55,287 nucleotides of DNA from Phycisphaerae bacterium (GTDB taxonomy: Bacteria; Planctomycetota; Phycisphaerae; SM23-33). Shown piece by piece: positions 18,722 to 28,288 of the stretch. The position numbers and the translations under genes are program-made. Positions within the stretch are counted from its first letter, which is position 1. Every line of letters begins with the position of its first letter. Under the pieces are notes generated by a model. That model saw nothing but the letters and a program-made list of their open reading frames with translations. It had not been told where the DNA came from and ran no database searches. Location: NCBI GenBank assembly GCA_003551645.1, contig PUND01000091.1, forward strand, positions 1 to 55,287, written 5' to 3'.

Positions 18722-19141
18722 TCACGTCTTCCTGGGCAGTCTGATCCAGAGGTAACCGTTGCGGTAGTTCGCCTCCACCCCCTCGGGAACGATATCGGCC
18801 GGTAGAGGCAGCTTTCGGCTGAACCGTCCGTGGTCAATTTCCATCGTGTGCAGTCGGGCCGTTTCGCCCTGTTGCGGAGCGCCTGGGGTCGCGCGGACGC
18901 CCGATAGAATCAGCGCGTCGTCTTCTATCCGCAGGTCCAGGTCCTCGGTCCTGACGCCGGCAAGCTCCACCACGATACGGTAGTCTTCCGGATATTCGTA
19001 AGCGTTCACCGCCGGCGACCAGACCTCACCTGGACAGAAACGTGGACCGCCAGGACCAAGCACCCGGTCCATCCACTTCCCCATCTCCTGGGCCATCGAC
19101 GTGAATGGGTCAATCCGCTGTCCATGCAGTTGTACGGCCAT
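18722..19141 (-). CDS. Small heat-shock protein, Hsp20/alpha-crystallin family
   Basis: The 139-residue chaperone should hold unfolding proteins as large oligomers. The alpha-crystallin domain spans ~45-139: NAYEYPEDYRIVVELAGVRT at the start, DLRIEDDALILSGVR, then GRFSRKLPLPADIV and ANYRNGYLWIRLPR. In the last segment the consensus ...ENGVL.i.lPK is met by a Tyr-Leu variant. The start is the ATG at 19141, with AGAGG upstream; an upstream in-frame ATG (19210) would add a non-homologous leader. It forms an operon with lon, and htrA lies just upstream on the same strand. No CIRCE inverted repeat is seen in the 150 bases before it. Confidence 0.9.
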   Translation of the reverse strand: MAVQLHGQRIDPFTSMAQEMGKWMDRVLGPGGPRFCPGEVWSPAVNAYEYPEDYRIVVELAGVRTEDLDLRIEDDALILSGVRATPGAPQQGETARLHTMEIDHGRFSRKLPLPADIVPEGVEANYRNGYLWIRLPRKT

Positions 19142-19291
19142 GGGTACACCTCTCTGTGATTCTGACGGGCGGAACATCGATAACGCGGATGCGGGCCTGC
19201 ACCGGTCCATAAGCGGAGCGGGCCGGCGCGGCCGTCCTTTTTCGGCCGCACCGACCCGATTCTAGCAAACACTGGACAGCAATGACACTGG

Positions 19292-20776
19292 CTACTGCCG
19301 CCGCAGGAACACGAACAGCCGCCGTCCTTCGGGGGTCATCACCCGCAGGCGGACACCTTCCTGCCCTTCGACGGCCTCGGAGAAGGCCCTCGCCGAAGTT
19401 ACTTCTTCGCCGTTGACATTGGTTATTACCATGCCACGGCGGAGTCCCTGCTCGTGGGCATCGCTGCCGGGTCTCACCTCTTCAACCAGAACGCCGCGCG
19501 TCCCCTCGGCATAGCCCAGCCGCGCGGCCAGATCGCTGGTAAGCCCGCGAACCTCCAGGCCGAACATCTCGAGCATTTCCTCACGGTCCTGCTGGACCGG
19601 GGCGGGTTCGTTCGGCTCCGGACGCCTGCCCAGCGTGGCGCTGATTTCCATCCGTTCACCGTCGCGGTAAATGGTAAAGGGAACCGTCTCGTCCGGCGCA
19701 AGCGCCGCAACCCTGTTGCGAAGCTCGTTGACCGAGCGGGCCCGTTCGCCGTCCACCTCCATGATGAAATCCCCTTCACGGAAGCCGGCTTCCTCGGCCG
19801 GGGCGCCTTCCATGATCTCTGTGACAAGAGCGCCTTCATGGGTCGGAAGCTCAAAGCTGTCCGCCAGCTCACGACTGACCTGCTGGAGATACACACCCAG
19901 GTAGCCGCGGACGACCTCGCCGGTCTCGATGAGCTGGTCCATGACGTGTCTGGCCATGTTTGAGGGTATCGCCAGGCCTATGCCCTCGGTGATGCCGGCC
20001 CGCCCGACGATGGCCGTGTTGATGCCTATGACCTCTCCTTGCATATTCACCAGCGGACCGCCGGAGTTGCCGGGGTTGATCGCCGCGTCGGTCTGCAGGA
20101 AGTCCTGGTAAAGCTCCGGGTGTGTGCTGCGACCCCTGGCGGATATAATTCCCGCGGTTACGGTCTGGGGCAGCCGATGCGGCGAGCCGATTGCAAGCAC
20201 CCAGTCACCGACGGCCGTCTCGTCGCTGTCGCCCAGCGGGGCGTCAACCAGATTGTCCGACCCTATCTTCAGGACGGCCACGTCCGTAAGCTCATCGCCG
20301 CGAATCCACTCGGTCTGGAAGCTCCGTTGATCTTCCAGAACCACCTCCACCTCATCGGCACCGCGGACAACGTGGTAATTGGTCAACACGTAGCCGTTGT
20401 CGGCATCCACAACGATGCCGCTGCCCAGGCCGCGCTGCCAATACTCCCTCTGTTCCTGTTCGGGCACATCGAATGGCAGGTCGTCGCCGAAGAAACGGCG
20501 GAAAAATTCTTCGTCAAACGGTACCGGTGGGCCCTCCATGCGCCTCTGGACGCGGACCTCAACGACCGCCGGCTTGACCGCGGTGCTGACCGTGCGGAAC
20601 AGCTCGGACATCCGGTCGTAATCGCCCATCTCGCCGAGCCGCTCGCGGGCTTCCTGCGCACGCCCGCGGGCCGCCGCCCGGGTTACCTCCTCCGTCACAG
20701 CAGGCAGAGCGAAGATGCCGCCGACGACTATCGCCGCGGTCAATAGAACGGGGAGATACTTTACAAAGTACTTCAT
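19292..20776 (-). CDS. Periplasmic serine protease/chaperone of the HtrA (DegP/Do) family
   Basis: The 494-residue protein begins with a signal/anchor helix (8-25) and should degrade or refold damaged envelope proteins. The trypsin-fold domain has the full triad: His135 in LTNYHVVRG, Asp165 in TDVAVLKI and Ser238 in NPGNSGGPL. Two PDZ domains follow (~285-380 and ~400-490), with GYLGVYLQ and RGLTSDLAARLGYAEGTRGV as their carboxylate-binding starts. A Pro/Asp-rich insertion RRFFGDDLPFDVPEQ near 93-107 is the usual LA-loop region. It precedes hsp20-lon on the same strand with a 150-base gap. Confidence 0.95.
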   Translation of the reverse strand: MKYFVKYLPVLLTAAIVVGGIFALPAVTEEVTRAAARGRAQEARERLGEMGDYDRMSELFRTVSTAVKPAVVEVRVQRRMEGPPVPFDEEFFRRFFGDDLPFDVPEQEQREYWQRGLGSGIVVDADNGYVLTNYHVVRGADEVEVVLEDQRSFQTEWIRGDELTDVAVLKIGSDNLVDAPLGDSDETAVGDWVLAIGSPHRLPQTVTAGIISARGRSTHPELYQDFLQTDAAINPGNSGGPLVNMQGEVIGINTAIVGRAGITEGIGLAIPSNMARHVMDQLIETGEVVRGYLGVYLQQVSRELADSFELPTHEGALVTEIMEGAPAEEAGFREGDFIMEVDGERARSVNELRNRVAALAPDETVPFTIYRDGERMEISATLGRRPEPNEPAPVQQDREEMLEMFGLEVRGLTSDLAARLGYAEGTRGVLVEEVRPGSDAHEQGLRRGMVITNVNGEEVTSARAFSEAVEGQEGVRLRVMTPEGRRLFVFLRRQ

Positions 20777-20932
20777 GATCGCGAACTCCTTCCTGTTACT
20801 GACCTCAAACCGGCCTGGGCCTCTCGGTTACATACGGCCCGGGCCTCGAATTCACTGCCGCCTTCGTCATTCTATATAGACTACGAACCAAGACACGGCT
20901 GAGTTTGACTCGTTGGCGGCGGCCGGGGCGGC

Positions 20933-21823
20933 TCATCCGGCCACCACCCCCGCGCGGCGCAAAGAATCCAGGACCAGCCGTTCAAATGGAAGGTCCGTAG
21001 GCGCAGGCACATATGCGGCGCCTCGGGCCGCGCAGGCGCGCTGGCAGCCGCGGCACCAGCGGGCGTGCCGTTCAACGGCCGAACGGAGCGATTCCGGAGT
21101 GATTTCCGCCGTAATCTCCCGGCCTTTCTCGGCATCCCGCAGAACTACCGGCCCGGAGGGCACATCCGGCGTCGGCTCGAAAACGTGAACCACGGACACA
21201 TCCCTTCTCAACGGGGCCAGTCGGCCGAGCGCCGTTTCCAGCACCGATTCGCTGTCGCACAGGTCGCTGACCACAAGCAGCGTCCCGACCGACGAGTAAC
21301 CGCGGGCAAACTGCTCGGCACAGCGAAGCAGGTCTGTCTGTCCATGGGCGGTCAGCGCCGACAGGAACTCCAGAACACGGGTTATCTCCGAACGGTTGCG
21401 ACCGGTGGTAAGGGGCGTGTGCAGGCGGTCGCTGAAAGGAACGACGGTCACACGCTCAAGCCCGCCCATGGCCACATACACAAGCGCGGCGGCCGTCCGC
21501 AGGGCGTACATGAGCTTGCCCTCGTCCGGGGCGGCCATCGACGCCGATACGTCAATCAGCAACCCCACCGGTGCTTCGCTGTGGGTGTGGAACAGCCGCA
21601 GCAGCAGCTTTTCCATGCGGGCGTAGTAATTCCAGTCGATAAACCGCAGGTCGTCGCCGGGCGAATAGTCGCGATGGTCCGCAAACTCAAGCCCGTCGCC
21701 GATGCCCCGGCTGCGGCGCTGTCCGCCGTGTCCGCGAAAGGCAATCCGCTTTGCGATAAGGTGCAGCCGCTCCAGTCGTACGAGCAGATCGCGGTCGAAA
21801 AGCTCTTCCCGCCGGCCCGGCAT
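20933..21823 (-). CDS. DUF58 domain protein (von Willebrand A-like)
   Basis: The 296-residue protein has the DUF58 signature around GLEFADHRDYSPGDDLRFIDWNYYAR and a VWA-type MIDAS motif LLIDVSASM. DUF58 proteins usually stand next to MoxR AAA ATPases and have no established biochemical role. No MoxR gene lies directly beside it here; it may be elsewhere. Two Cys pairs near the C-terminus (CRGCQRACAARG) are noteworthy. The start is set at the ATG 21823, with GGAGG 10 bases upstream. Only one base separates the TAA of the preceding PtsN-like gene from this ATG, so the two are probably translationally coupled. Confidence 0.82.
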   Translation of the reverse strand: MPGRREELFDRDLLVRLERLHLIAKRIAFRGHGGQRRSRGIGDGLEFADHRDYSPGDDLRFIDWNYYARMEKLLLRLFHTHSEAPVGLLIDVSASMAAPDEGKLMYALRTAAALVYVAMGGLERVTVVPFSDRLHTPLTTGRNRSEITRVLEFLSALTAHGQTDLLRCAEQFARGYSSVGTLLVVSDLCDSESVLETALGRLAPLRRDVSVVHVFEPTPDVPSGPVVLRDAEKGREITAEITPESLRSAVERHARWCRGCQRACAARGAAYVPAPTDLPFERLVLDSLRRAGVVAG

Positions 21824-21824
21824 G

Positions 21825-22541
21825 TTACTCGACCTCCGTGAGCGCCTCTTCGCAGCGTCGCAGCGCCTCCAGCATATCCCGGGCGTTTTCGGCCGAGAGC
21901 AAATCGTCCGTCGCTCCACGGAGGTGCAGTATGCTCGCCAGGCGGGCCAGAACGTGAAGGTGGGTGGGATCGTCCTTACAGCAGATGAAGAAGAACAACC
22001 GTGTCAGTGAACCGTCCTCGGCGCCGAACGGAACCCCTGACGCGGCGCTGCCCACTATCAGAAAGCTCCTTGCGATATCGTAGGGCATCGGCCTTCGTGG
22101 ATGGGGCAGCGCCACGTGAGGCAGTATCGCGGTCGAGCACATCTGCTCGCGACGTCGTATCTCCGCGACCAGCTTCTTAGGGTCGTAAACCAGCCCCGCA
22201 TTGTCGGCAAGCGCAACCAGACGACGCACCACCGCGTCTTTTGTTCGCGCCGACAGCGGGACCTCCATACCGCCGGAGGGAATCATCTCGCATACGCTCA
22301 GTGTTTCCTGTTCGATCCCGTGATGGGCAGACACACCCTTCTCTATACCCTCCAGCGATTCCGGGTCCATCTGGTGCATCTGCTGCTCCACCCAGTGGTC
22401 AACCTGCTCTCGGCGAAACACATATCCGCCGGAAGTCCTGCGGCAGGGTATCTTTCCGCGCGCGGCGAGCTTGCGGACCTCGCGGAGGTCCATGTTCAGA
22501 TACTCGGCCAACTGCTTTTCGTCCATCTGCTCGCCAGGCAT
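21825..22541 (-). CDS. HTH-fused PTS EIIA (PtsN-like) regulatory protein
   Basis: The 238-residue protein joins an excisionase/MerR-like helix-turn-helix (residues ~6-52: EKQLAEYLNMDLREVRKLAA, then a wing GGYVFRREQVDHWV) to a type 2 EIIA domain (~95-238). The EIIA phosphorylation site appears as LPHVALPHPR, with the His next to Pro, compared with the usual GIAIPHGR. The rest follows the PtsN outline (RLFFFICC, HLHVLARLASIL). It probably receives phosphate from a PTS or NPr relay and acts as a regulator, perhaps on DNA. No sugar-permease genes are nearby, so it is likely regulatory only. The coupled DUF58 gene follows. Confidence 0.82.
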   Translation of the reverse strand: MPGEQMDEKQLAEYLNMDLREVRKLAARGKIPCRRTSGGYVFRREQVDHWVEQQMHQMDPESLEGIEKGVSAHHGIEQETLSVCEMIPSGGMEVPLSARTKDAVVRRLVALADNAGLVYDPKKLVAEIRRREQMCSTAILPHVALPHPRRPMPYDIARSFLIVGSAASGVPFGAEDGSLTRLFFFICCKDDPTHLHVLARLASILHLRGATDDLLSAENARDMLEALRRCEEALTEVE

Positions 22542-22702
22542 GGTTCGTGTCCTGTCTTATACCATGATGCTATCCGGCAATCCGCAACGGCTCAAGCCGC
22601 CTGGTTTGACTTCGGCCATGAATGACTCTAGATTTAAGTAGGATGGCGGCTTAACCCATCGGCGCCTCCGGGCCGATACGATGGGTGGGAAGGAGCGCAC
22701 CG

Positions 22703-23719
22703 ATGCCCGACAAGAGCGAACGATACGGATGGGTGTGGAAGCTGGCACGGGTGGGTATGATAGCGACGCTGGCCCTGCTGGCGCTGGCGCTGGTGGGGAT
22801 GATCGCCCTGTGCGTGGTGACGGCCCAGGAGCACGGGTTCCAGGCATGCATACCGTACATATTTGCAGCTCTGGCGCTTCTGGTCGCGGCCGCCTGGACG
22901 GCCGTCACATACGGGGTGGTCAGAGTCATCGTGGCAAACGAGCACTCGGTAGCCCGCCTCTCGGGCAGGACCGGACAAATCGAGACGCTGCTCAGCGACC
23001 AGGCCGAATCCCTCAAAAAGCTCATCGACCTGACCAGCATGTCCGACCAGGCCAGGAGCTTGATATACCGTGAACGCGAGCTGGACGCCCTCCGTGAGAC
23101 CATCCATACCGACCTGATGCGCGAGGATTACGATGCCGCCGAGAAGCTCATAAGCGACTTCGAGAAGAATGTGGGCATGCCACAGGAGGCCGCGCGACTC
23201 CGGCGCGAGCTTGAGGCCACCCGCAAGGCCTCGGAAGAGGAAAAAGTGAACCGGGCCGTCGCGCGGGTCGAGCAGATTATCGAATCGCAGGACTGGTCGC
23301 GGGCCGCCCGTGAAGCCGAACGGCTCGCCCGGCAGTATCCGGAAAGCGACAAGGTCGCCAAACTGCCCGGCCGCATACAGGCCGCCAAAACCAGCCACAA
23401 GCGCGAGCTGCTACAGGCATACGACGAGGCCGTCCGCAAAAACGACATCGACGGCAGCATCGAGCTACTGCGCGAACTCGATCGCTACCTGACTCCCCAG
23501 GAAGCCGCCGCCATGGAAGAGTCCGCCCGCGGCGTCTTCCGCGCCAAACTGCACAACCTCGGAGTGCAGTTCGCCATCTGCGTCACCGAGGAGCGGTGGG
23601 CCGACGCTCTGGCCACCGGTGAGCAGATCGTCAACGAGTTCCCCAACTCCCGCATGGCCCACGAGGTCGGCGAGAAGATGGAGATGCTCCGGACCCGCGC
23701 ACAGGTTACCCAGGCGTAA
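22703..23719 (+). CDS. Membrane protein with two N-terminal helices and a TPR-like coiled tail (unknown function)
   Basis: I do not recognise this 338-residue protein. Residues 16-40 and 48-72 are membrane helices. A cytoplasmic coiled region follows (~80-150: RLSGRTGQIETLLSDQAESL, IYRERELDALRETIH), then TPR-like alpha repeats (LMREDYDAAEKLISDFEKNV; SQDWSRAAREAERLARQYPE; ERWADALATGEQIVNEFPNS). Spacing with alternate short helices suggests three or four TPR units. The ATG at 22703 has GGAAGGAG 8 bases upstream. It is divergent from the HTH-PtsN gene. No partner is implied by the neighbours. Confidence 0.7.
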   Translation: MPDKSERYGWVWKLARVGMIATLALLALALVGMIALCVVTAQEHGFQACIPYIFAALALLVAAAWTAVTYGVVRVIVANEHSVARLSGRTGQIETLLSDQAESLKKLIDLTSMSDQARSLIYRERELDALRETIHTDLMREDYDAAEKLISDFEKNVGMPQEAARLRRELEATRKASEEEKVNRAVARVEQIIESQDWSRAAREAERLARQYPESDKVAKLPGRIQAAKTSHKRELLQAYDEAVRKNDIDGSIELLRELDRYLTPQEAAAMEESARGVFRAKLHNLGVQFAICVTEERWADALATGEQIVNEFPNSRMAHEVGEKMEMLRTRAQVTQA

Positions 23720-23910
23720 GATATATCAAGCTGATGCCGGGGTCGGTCAGGCCCGTCAACGATGTCTCACGCAGGTCGGACCCGCTTTCTGTGGCCGGCC
23801 CTCCGGGGGGCATCGGAGCACACCGGAGCAACATCGGAGAGGCCGAGCTATCTATGGCTTGGTTTTAGGCCCGGTTCGCGGTGTGGGACGGCCTGGACCG
23901 GTGTTTTCGA

Positions 23911-23916
23911 TATAAT
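23911..23916 (+). promoter_or_regulatory. Possible -10 box of the debranching enzyme gene
   Basis: A perfect TATAAT lies 40 bases before the ATG at 23956. No good -35 is found at 16-18 bases spacing, so this could be a weak or extended -10 type promoter. Confidence 0.3.
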
Positions 23917-23955
23917 CAGATAAGTGCTGTTTCCAGCCGTGACGATGCGCGACCT

Positions 23956-25974
23956 ATGAACACACAGACCCAATCATCCGTGTCCGCCGGGCTGCCGGAT
24001 CCGATAGTGATCAACACTCGCGACGCCGGGCTTGATGAGCTGCTCGCAAAGGAGTGGCTGCTTGCCAACGAGCGTGGCGCTTATGCTTCCTCCACGGTCG
24101 TCGGCTGCAACACCCGCCGTTATCACGGGCTGCTGGTGGCCGCGGCCACGCCCCCGACCGGGCGGGTGGTTACGCTATCGACCGTGATGGAGCAGATCGA
24201 CTCCGAAGGCCGGCGATGGGAGCTGGCGACCAACGAGTTCCCCGACGCCGTCGCACCCGACGGACGACAACACCTGGAATGCTTCAGAAACGACATAGCC
24301 GCCACGTTCGTCTATCGGATGGACGAGCTTGAGCTTGTCAAGGAGGTGCTGCTGTCGGACTCTGCCAACGCGGTCATGGTCCGCTACACCCTGCACGGCG
24401 GTTCGGGCGTGCTGCGTGTGCGGCCGTTCGCGGCGATGCGCGATTTCCACCACCTTCGCCGCCGGGCCGATGCGCCGCGTCTGACCTTTGAAACGGCCGA
24501 TTATGGCCTGATTATCCAAGACCGGGGCGAAGAGCTTGCCGGTCTGCATGTGGTCAGCCGCGAGGCGGCCGTGGAGCCGTCGGCCGACTGGTGGTACTGC
24601 TTCCACTACCGAGCCGACGCCGACCGCGGTCAGGACTGCATCGAGGACCTGTACACCCCCGCTTCGCTCCGATACGAGCTTGGCGACGGCCAGAGCTGCC
24701 AACTGACGGCGTCTCTTGGCTCACCCCGCCCCGCCGGCTTCGAGACTACCCGGAACGCCCGGCGGAAGCACCTCGAGCGGATTGTCGAAAGCGTCGGTCG
24801 GAGGGCGGACGAGACCACCCGCCGGCTCGCCGTCGCCCAGGATGCCTTCGTCGTTCGCCGCAGCTTCCCCGGGCAGCGGGATTCCGCCACCATTCTCGCC
24901 GGGTTCCACTGGTTCGCCGACTGGGGCCGGGACACCTTTATCGCCCTTCCCGGGCTTCTGCTGAGCACCGGAAGATTCGACATGGCCAGGCGCGTGTTCC
25001 GCACGTTTGCGGCGCACGTGGCCGATGGGATGATTCCAAACCGATTCGACGATTACTCCACTGGCGCCCACTACAACAGTATCGATGCATCCTTATGGTT
25101 CATCGTCGCCGGTGAAAGATATGTCGCTGCTACCGGCGATATGGACTTCTGGCTGTCGGAGCTTCTGCCGGCGGCCAGGCGGATACTCGCGGCGTATGAG
25201 TCCGGCACCCTGTTCGACATACACGCCGACGCCGACGGGCTGCTCTGCGGCGGGTCCGCCGAGACGCAACTGACATGGATGGACGCCCAGGCCGACGGGC
25301 GACCGGTCACGCCGCGACAAGGAAAAGCCGTCGAGATAAACGCCCTGTGGTACTGCGCTCACCGCATAGTCGCCGAGCGATGCGCCGAAGCGGATGCCGA
25401 TCTCGCCGGACGATGTGCTTCCCAGGCCGAGTTGATAGCGGACGCCTTCAACCGGACCTTCTGGAACGAAGCGGGCGGATACCTTCACGACTGCGTCGGT
25501 CCCGAGGGGGCTGACGATTCTTTCCGGCCGAATCAGATTTTCGCCGTGTCGCTGCCGTACGGGCCGCTTTCGCCCGAACGCGCCGAGCAAGTGGTCAATG
25601 CCGTACAAGACAGACTGCTGACGCCGTTCGGCCTGCGCACACTGGCTCCGGACGACCCACGTTACCGCGGCCGGTATGCAGGCGGTTGGTCTGAGCGGGA
25701 CAGCGCCTACCACCAGGGAACCTGCTGGCCATGGCTTATCGGGGCGTTCATAGAGGCCTATCTGAAGGTTACCGGCGGCAGCGGCCCGGCCGTGGAGCAG
25801 GTTCGGGAATGGCTGGGGCCGTTCGACGCCCATCTAAGCGAAGCGGGCCTGGGCTTCATCAGCGAAGTATTCGACGGCGACCCGCCGCACACCCCCGGCG
25901 GCTGCGTCGCCCAGGCGTGGTCGATGGCCGAGGTATTGCGGGCCAGGCGGCTTGTCGAGCAATATGGCGGATAG
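23956..25974 (+). CDS. Glycogen debranching enzyme, amylo-alpha-1,6-glucosidase type (GH133)
   Basis: The 672-residue protein has the bacterial/archaeal GDE layout: an N-terminal beta domain (KEWLLANERGAYASSTVVGC, NTRRYHGLLVA, 25-60) and an (alpha/alpha)6 barrel from ~300. Conserved blocks are FHWFADWGRDTFIALPGLLL, GMIPNRFDD, YNSIDASLWFI, ETQLTWMDAQ and YHQGTCWPWLIGAF. These are the carboxylate-bearing segments of the family. It should cleave the alpha-1,6 branch glucose of glycogen. The start is the first in-frame ATG giving the family start; it lacks a clear ribosome binding site. A membrane-protein gene begins almost at its stop. Confidence 0.92.
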   Translation: MNTQTQSSVSAGLPDPIVINTRDAGLDELLAKEWLLANERGAYASSTVVGCNTRRYHGLLVAAATPPTGRVVTLSTVMEQIDSEGRRWELATNEFPDAVAPDGRQHLECFRNDIAATFVYRMDELELVKEVLLSDSANAVMVRYTLHGGSGVLRVRPFAAMRDFHHLRRRADAPRLTFETADYGLIIQDRGEELAGLHVVSREAAVEPSADWWYCFHYRADADRGQDCIEDLYTPASLRYELGDGQSCQLTASLGSPRPAGFETTRNARRKHLERIVESVGRRADETTRRLAVAQDAFVVRRSFPGQRDSATILAGFHWFADWGRDTFIALPGLLLSTGRFDMARRVFRTFAAHVADGMIPNRFDDYSTGAHYNSIDASLWFIVAGERYVAATGDMDFWLSELLPAARRILAAYESGTLFDIHADADGLLCGGSAETQLTWMDAQADGRPVTPRQGKAVEINALWYCAHRIVAERCAEADADLAGRCASQAELIADAFNRTFWNEAGGYLHDCVGPEGADDSFRPNQIFAVSLPYGPLSPERAEQVVNAVQDRLLTPFGLRTLAPDDPRYRGRYAGGWSERDSAYHQGTCWPWLIGAFIEAYLKVTGGSGPAVEQVREWLGPFDAHLSEAGLGFISEVFDGDPPHTPGGCVAQAWSMAEVLRARRLVEQYGG

Positions 25975-25978
25975 CACC

Positions 25979-26806
25979 ATGCGTTTACGCATTTTCCTGA
26001 CACTTACGATTCTGACGGCGCCGGCGGCGGCCTCCATGGCCGCGGAGTTGACGCCCGCGGAGGAGCCGAAGCCGGATATCTGGCCGTATTCGCCGGCCAA
26101 GCTGACGCTGACCAACACTTCGGACGTGCCGGTGGAGCAGATTTCTCTGCGTTGGCTGCATGGCGGACCGACTCTGGTCTGGGCCGTCGAGCTGGCGCCG
26201 GGTCAGGAAAAGGTCATTGATATCTTCCTGCCGGCGGCCTGGCCGGACCAGGAGTACGAGGTTGCCCTGCTCGGCGCGGACGGCAGAGCAGCCGCTTCTT
26301 ATGAGGCAACGATAAACTGGCCGGATGAGCTTGTCCGTTCCGATGCCTTTATCGATACGCATACCTGGGGACGGTGGAACCCTTCTCCGGCCGAATGGGA
26401 CCATGCGTCGCGAGGGAACGCGTTCATCGCGGTGGCGCTGGTGTGCGTGGCCGCGAGCGGGACACTGCTTGTGGGCCGATCCCGATTGCGCGTTTTGTCG
26501 TCGGCCGTGGCGGTGGTGGCGGGGACTGCGATCGTGGCGGTGCTGCTCCCGAACGCCACGGACACGTGGTCGCCGCCGGCGGATGTCGCCTCCGGACGTG
26601 TGGAAGGCCCACCAAGGGAGCTGCTGGCCACCGCGGCCAGGCGCACCGCTGTCGGCAAACTGGATGATGAGATACTGGCGCCGGTGTACCTGTCACGGGG
26701 CGATATGGCACAGGACACGATGGTGCTGAATGTATCAACAGGCCGAGCGGAAGTACCGATGCGGGCCGGCCGGTTGAGACTGTTCAGGCGTATCGACCCA
26801 CCGTAG
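25979..26806 (+). CDS. Exported membrane protein of unknown function
   Basis: I do not recognise this 275-residue protein. It has a signal peptide (1-20), a beta-rich extracytoplasmic domain (~25-115: AKLTLTNTSDVPVEQISLRW ... PGQEKVIDIFLP), and two membrane helices (~135-185), before a soluble C-terminus. The beta domain looks like an Ig-like fold with TNTSDVP at its start. The ATG at 25979 is 5 bases after the stop of the debranching enzyme; an overlapping ATG at 25964 is also possible. A link to the debranching enzyme is suggested only by the spacing. Confidence 0.55.
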   Translation: MRLRIFLTLTILTAPAAASMAAELTPAEEPKPDIWPYSPAKLTLTNTSDVPVEQISLRWLHGGPTLVWAVELAPGQEKVIDIFLPAAWPDQEYEVALLGADGRAAASYEATINWPDELVRSDAFIDTHTWGRWNPSPAEWDHASRGNAFIAVALVCVAASGTLLVGRSRLRVLSSAVAVVAGTAIVAVLLPNATDTWSPPADVASGRVEGPPRELLATAARRTAVGKLDDEILAPVYLSRGDMAQDTMVLNVSTGRAEVPMRAGRLRLFRRIDPP

Positions 26807-26822
26807 CAGCAGCCCCTGCGAC

Positions 26823-27206
26823 TCACCCCCCATCCGAATGCGGCCGGTCTTCGTCGTCCTCTTCATCCTCCTGGTCTTCCTCGTCCTCGACGTGGAACCG
26901 CCGGCCCGACTCGGCCCAGGCGTCCACATGGGGCGTCGGGGGGGGACGTTTTTCCGGCCAGCCGTATCGTCGCGAAAGCATCCTCGCGGCGCCCCAGAGC
27001 ATCAGCACCATATTCCCCGCCAGAAGCACCAGAGCGACCCATGCCACAATCAGCAGCATGTGTCTGACCTGGGCATCCTCCGTGGCCTCGGCGCGGGTCA
27101 GGGCCGTGACAAGCAGGGTCGACAGCATCCCCGCCGTCACTACCAGCGACGTGAACAGGACGGCAAAGCTCACCGTCCGGGCCGCGTTTGGGCGGTTCAC
27201 TTCCAT
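26823..27206 (-). CDS. Small membrane protein with acidic tail (unknown function)
   Basis: This 127-residue protein has two membrane helices (~13-37 and ~50-75) and a soluble tail. The tail ends in a Glu/Asp-rich run ([20 protein letters not shown]). It overlaps the stop of the DnaJ-like gene by 10 bases, so it is the last gene of that minus-strand transcript. It ends 16 bases from the convergent gene. Confidence 0.6.
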   Translation of the reverse strand: MEVNRPNAARTVSFAVLFTSLVVTAGMLSTLLVTALTRAEATEDAQVRHMLLIVAWVALVLLAGNMVLMLWGAARMLSRRYGWPEKRPPPTPHVDAWAESGRRFHVEDEEDQEDEEDDEDRPHSDGG

Positions 27207-28171
27207 GGTGCGTTAGCTCGCGGGTCGAAGGATACGGCCTTGTCGAACTCCTCGAGCGCCTTTCGGGCCTGTTCGGGCACCTCAGGAGGCGGAACGATAC
27301 GGATAGCCACGTGCTGGTCCCCGGCGGGCTTGCCTCCGGCAGCCGGCGCCCCCCGGCCCCTTAGCCGGAGCCGCCTGCCGCTGGGGGTCCCCGGCGGTAC
27401 CGTTACCGTGGTCATTCCGTCTATTGTGGGCACGTCAATCTTCGCACCAAGAGCCGCCTCGGTGATACTTATGGGGAGGTCCAGGTATATGTCGCGGCCC
27501 TCACGACGGAAGTACGGATGCTCGCGGATGTGTGTAACTATGTACAGGTCTCCCGGTCCGGCGGGACCGTCGGCGCCCTTGTTGCGGACGCGAACTCGCG
27601 ACCCCTCCCCCACCCCGGGCGGAATCCTGACGTTGACGGACTCGGTCCTGTCGCCGCGGTGCAGTCGCAGGGAGACGGTCGCGCCGCGGACCGCCTGGAG
27701 AAAGTCCAGCGTGATGTTGTATTCCAGGTCGCGCCCGCGAACGTTGCGTCTGGCCGAACGTGCACGGCCGCCGGGCCGTCCGCCGCCGAGGGCCTCCATG
27801 ATGTCGTCGAGCGACATGCCCATAAAGTCCGACATGCCGCCGCCAAAGAAGTCCTCGTAGCCCGCCCCGCCGGCGCCGGGCCGGCCGCCCCAGCGGTACG
27901 TCCGCGTCCCGCCGCCGCCCGGGGCCGCACCGGAACCGGCAAAGTCGCCGCTGACTCCGGCGTGACCGAACTGATCGTATTGCTTGCGCTTCTGCGCATC
28001 CGAGAGGACCTCGTAGGCCTCGGTGGCCTCCTGGAACTTCTCGGCCGCGTTTGACTCTTTGTTGACGTCCGGATGGTACTTACGGGCGAGCTTGCGGTAG
28101 GCGGATTTAATCTGCTCGGCCGAGGCGTCTTTGCCGACACCAAGTATGTCGTAGTAATCTCGCTTTGCCAT
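27197..28171 (-). CDS. DnaJ-family co-chaperone without zinc finger (CbpA-like)
   Basis: The 324-residue protein has an N-terminal J domain ([23 protein letters not shown] at 33-35) and a Gly/Phe-rich linker with PGGGG and FGGG runs. The two C-terminal beta-sandwich domains follow ([33 protein letters not shown]). There is no CxxCxGxG zinc finger, so it is a type II (CbpA) rather than a type I DnaJ. It should stimulate DnaK. It lies 118 bases downstream of gspF and may belong to the secretion transcript or have its own promoter; a TACAAT lies in the gap. Confidence 0.9.
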   Translation of the reverse strand: MAKRDYYDILGVGKDASAEQIKSAYRKLARKYHPDVNKESNAAEKFQEATEAYEVLSDAQKRKQYDQFGHAGVSGDFAGSGAAPGGGGTRTYRWGGRPGAGGAGYEDFFGGGMSDFMGMSLDDIMEALGGGRPGGRARSARRNVRGRDLEYNITLDFLQAVRGATVSLRLHRGDRTESVNVRIPPGVGEGSRVRVRNKGADGPAGPGDLYIVTHIREHPYFRREGRDIYLDLPISITEAALGAKIDVPTIDGMTTVTVPPGTPSGRRLRLRGRGAPAAGGKPAGDQHVAIRIVPPPEVPEQARKALEEFDKAVSFDPRANAPWK

Positions 28172-28288
28172 GGTTCACATCATTGTAACCACAGCGCCGC
28201 CGGCGCTCCAGAATGCCGCGCATCCCATAACCCCGTGCCACGGCTCCGGCATTGCGACGAAGCCGAAGCGCGACGACCGGCTCGCCAT

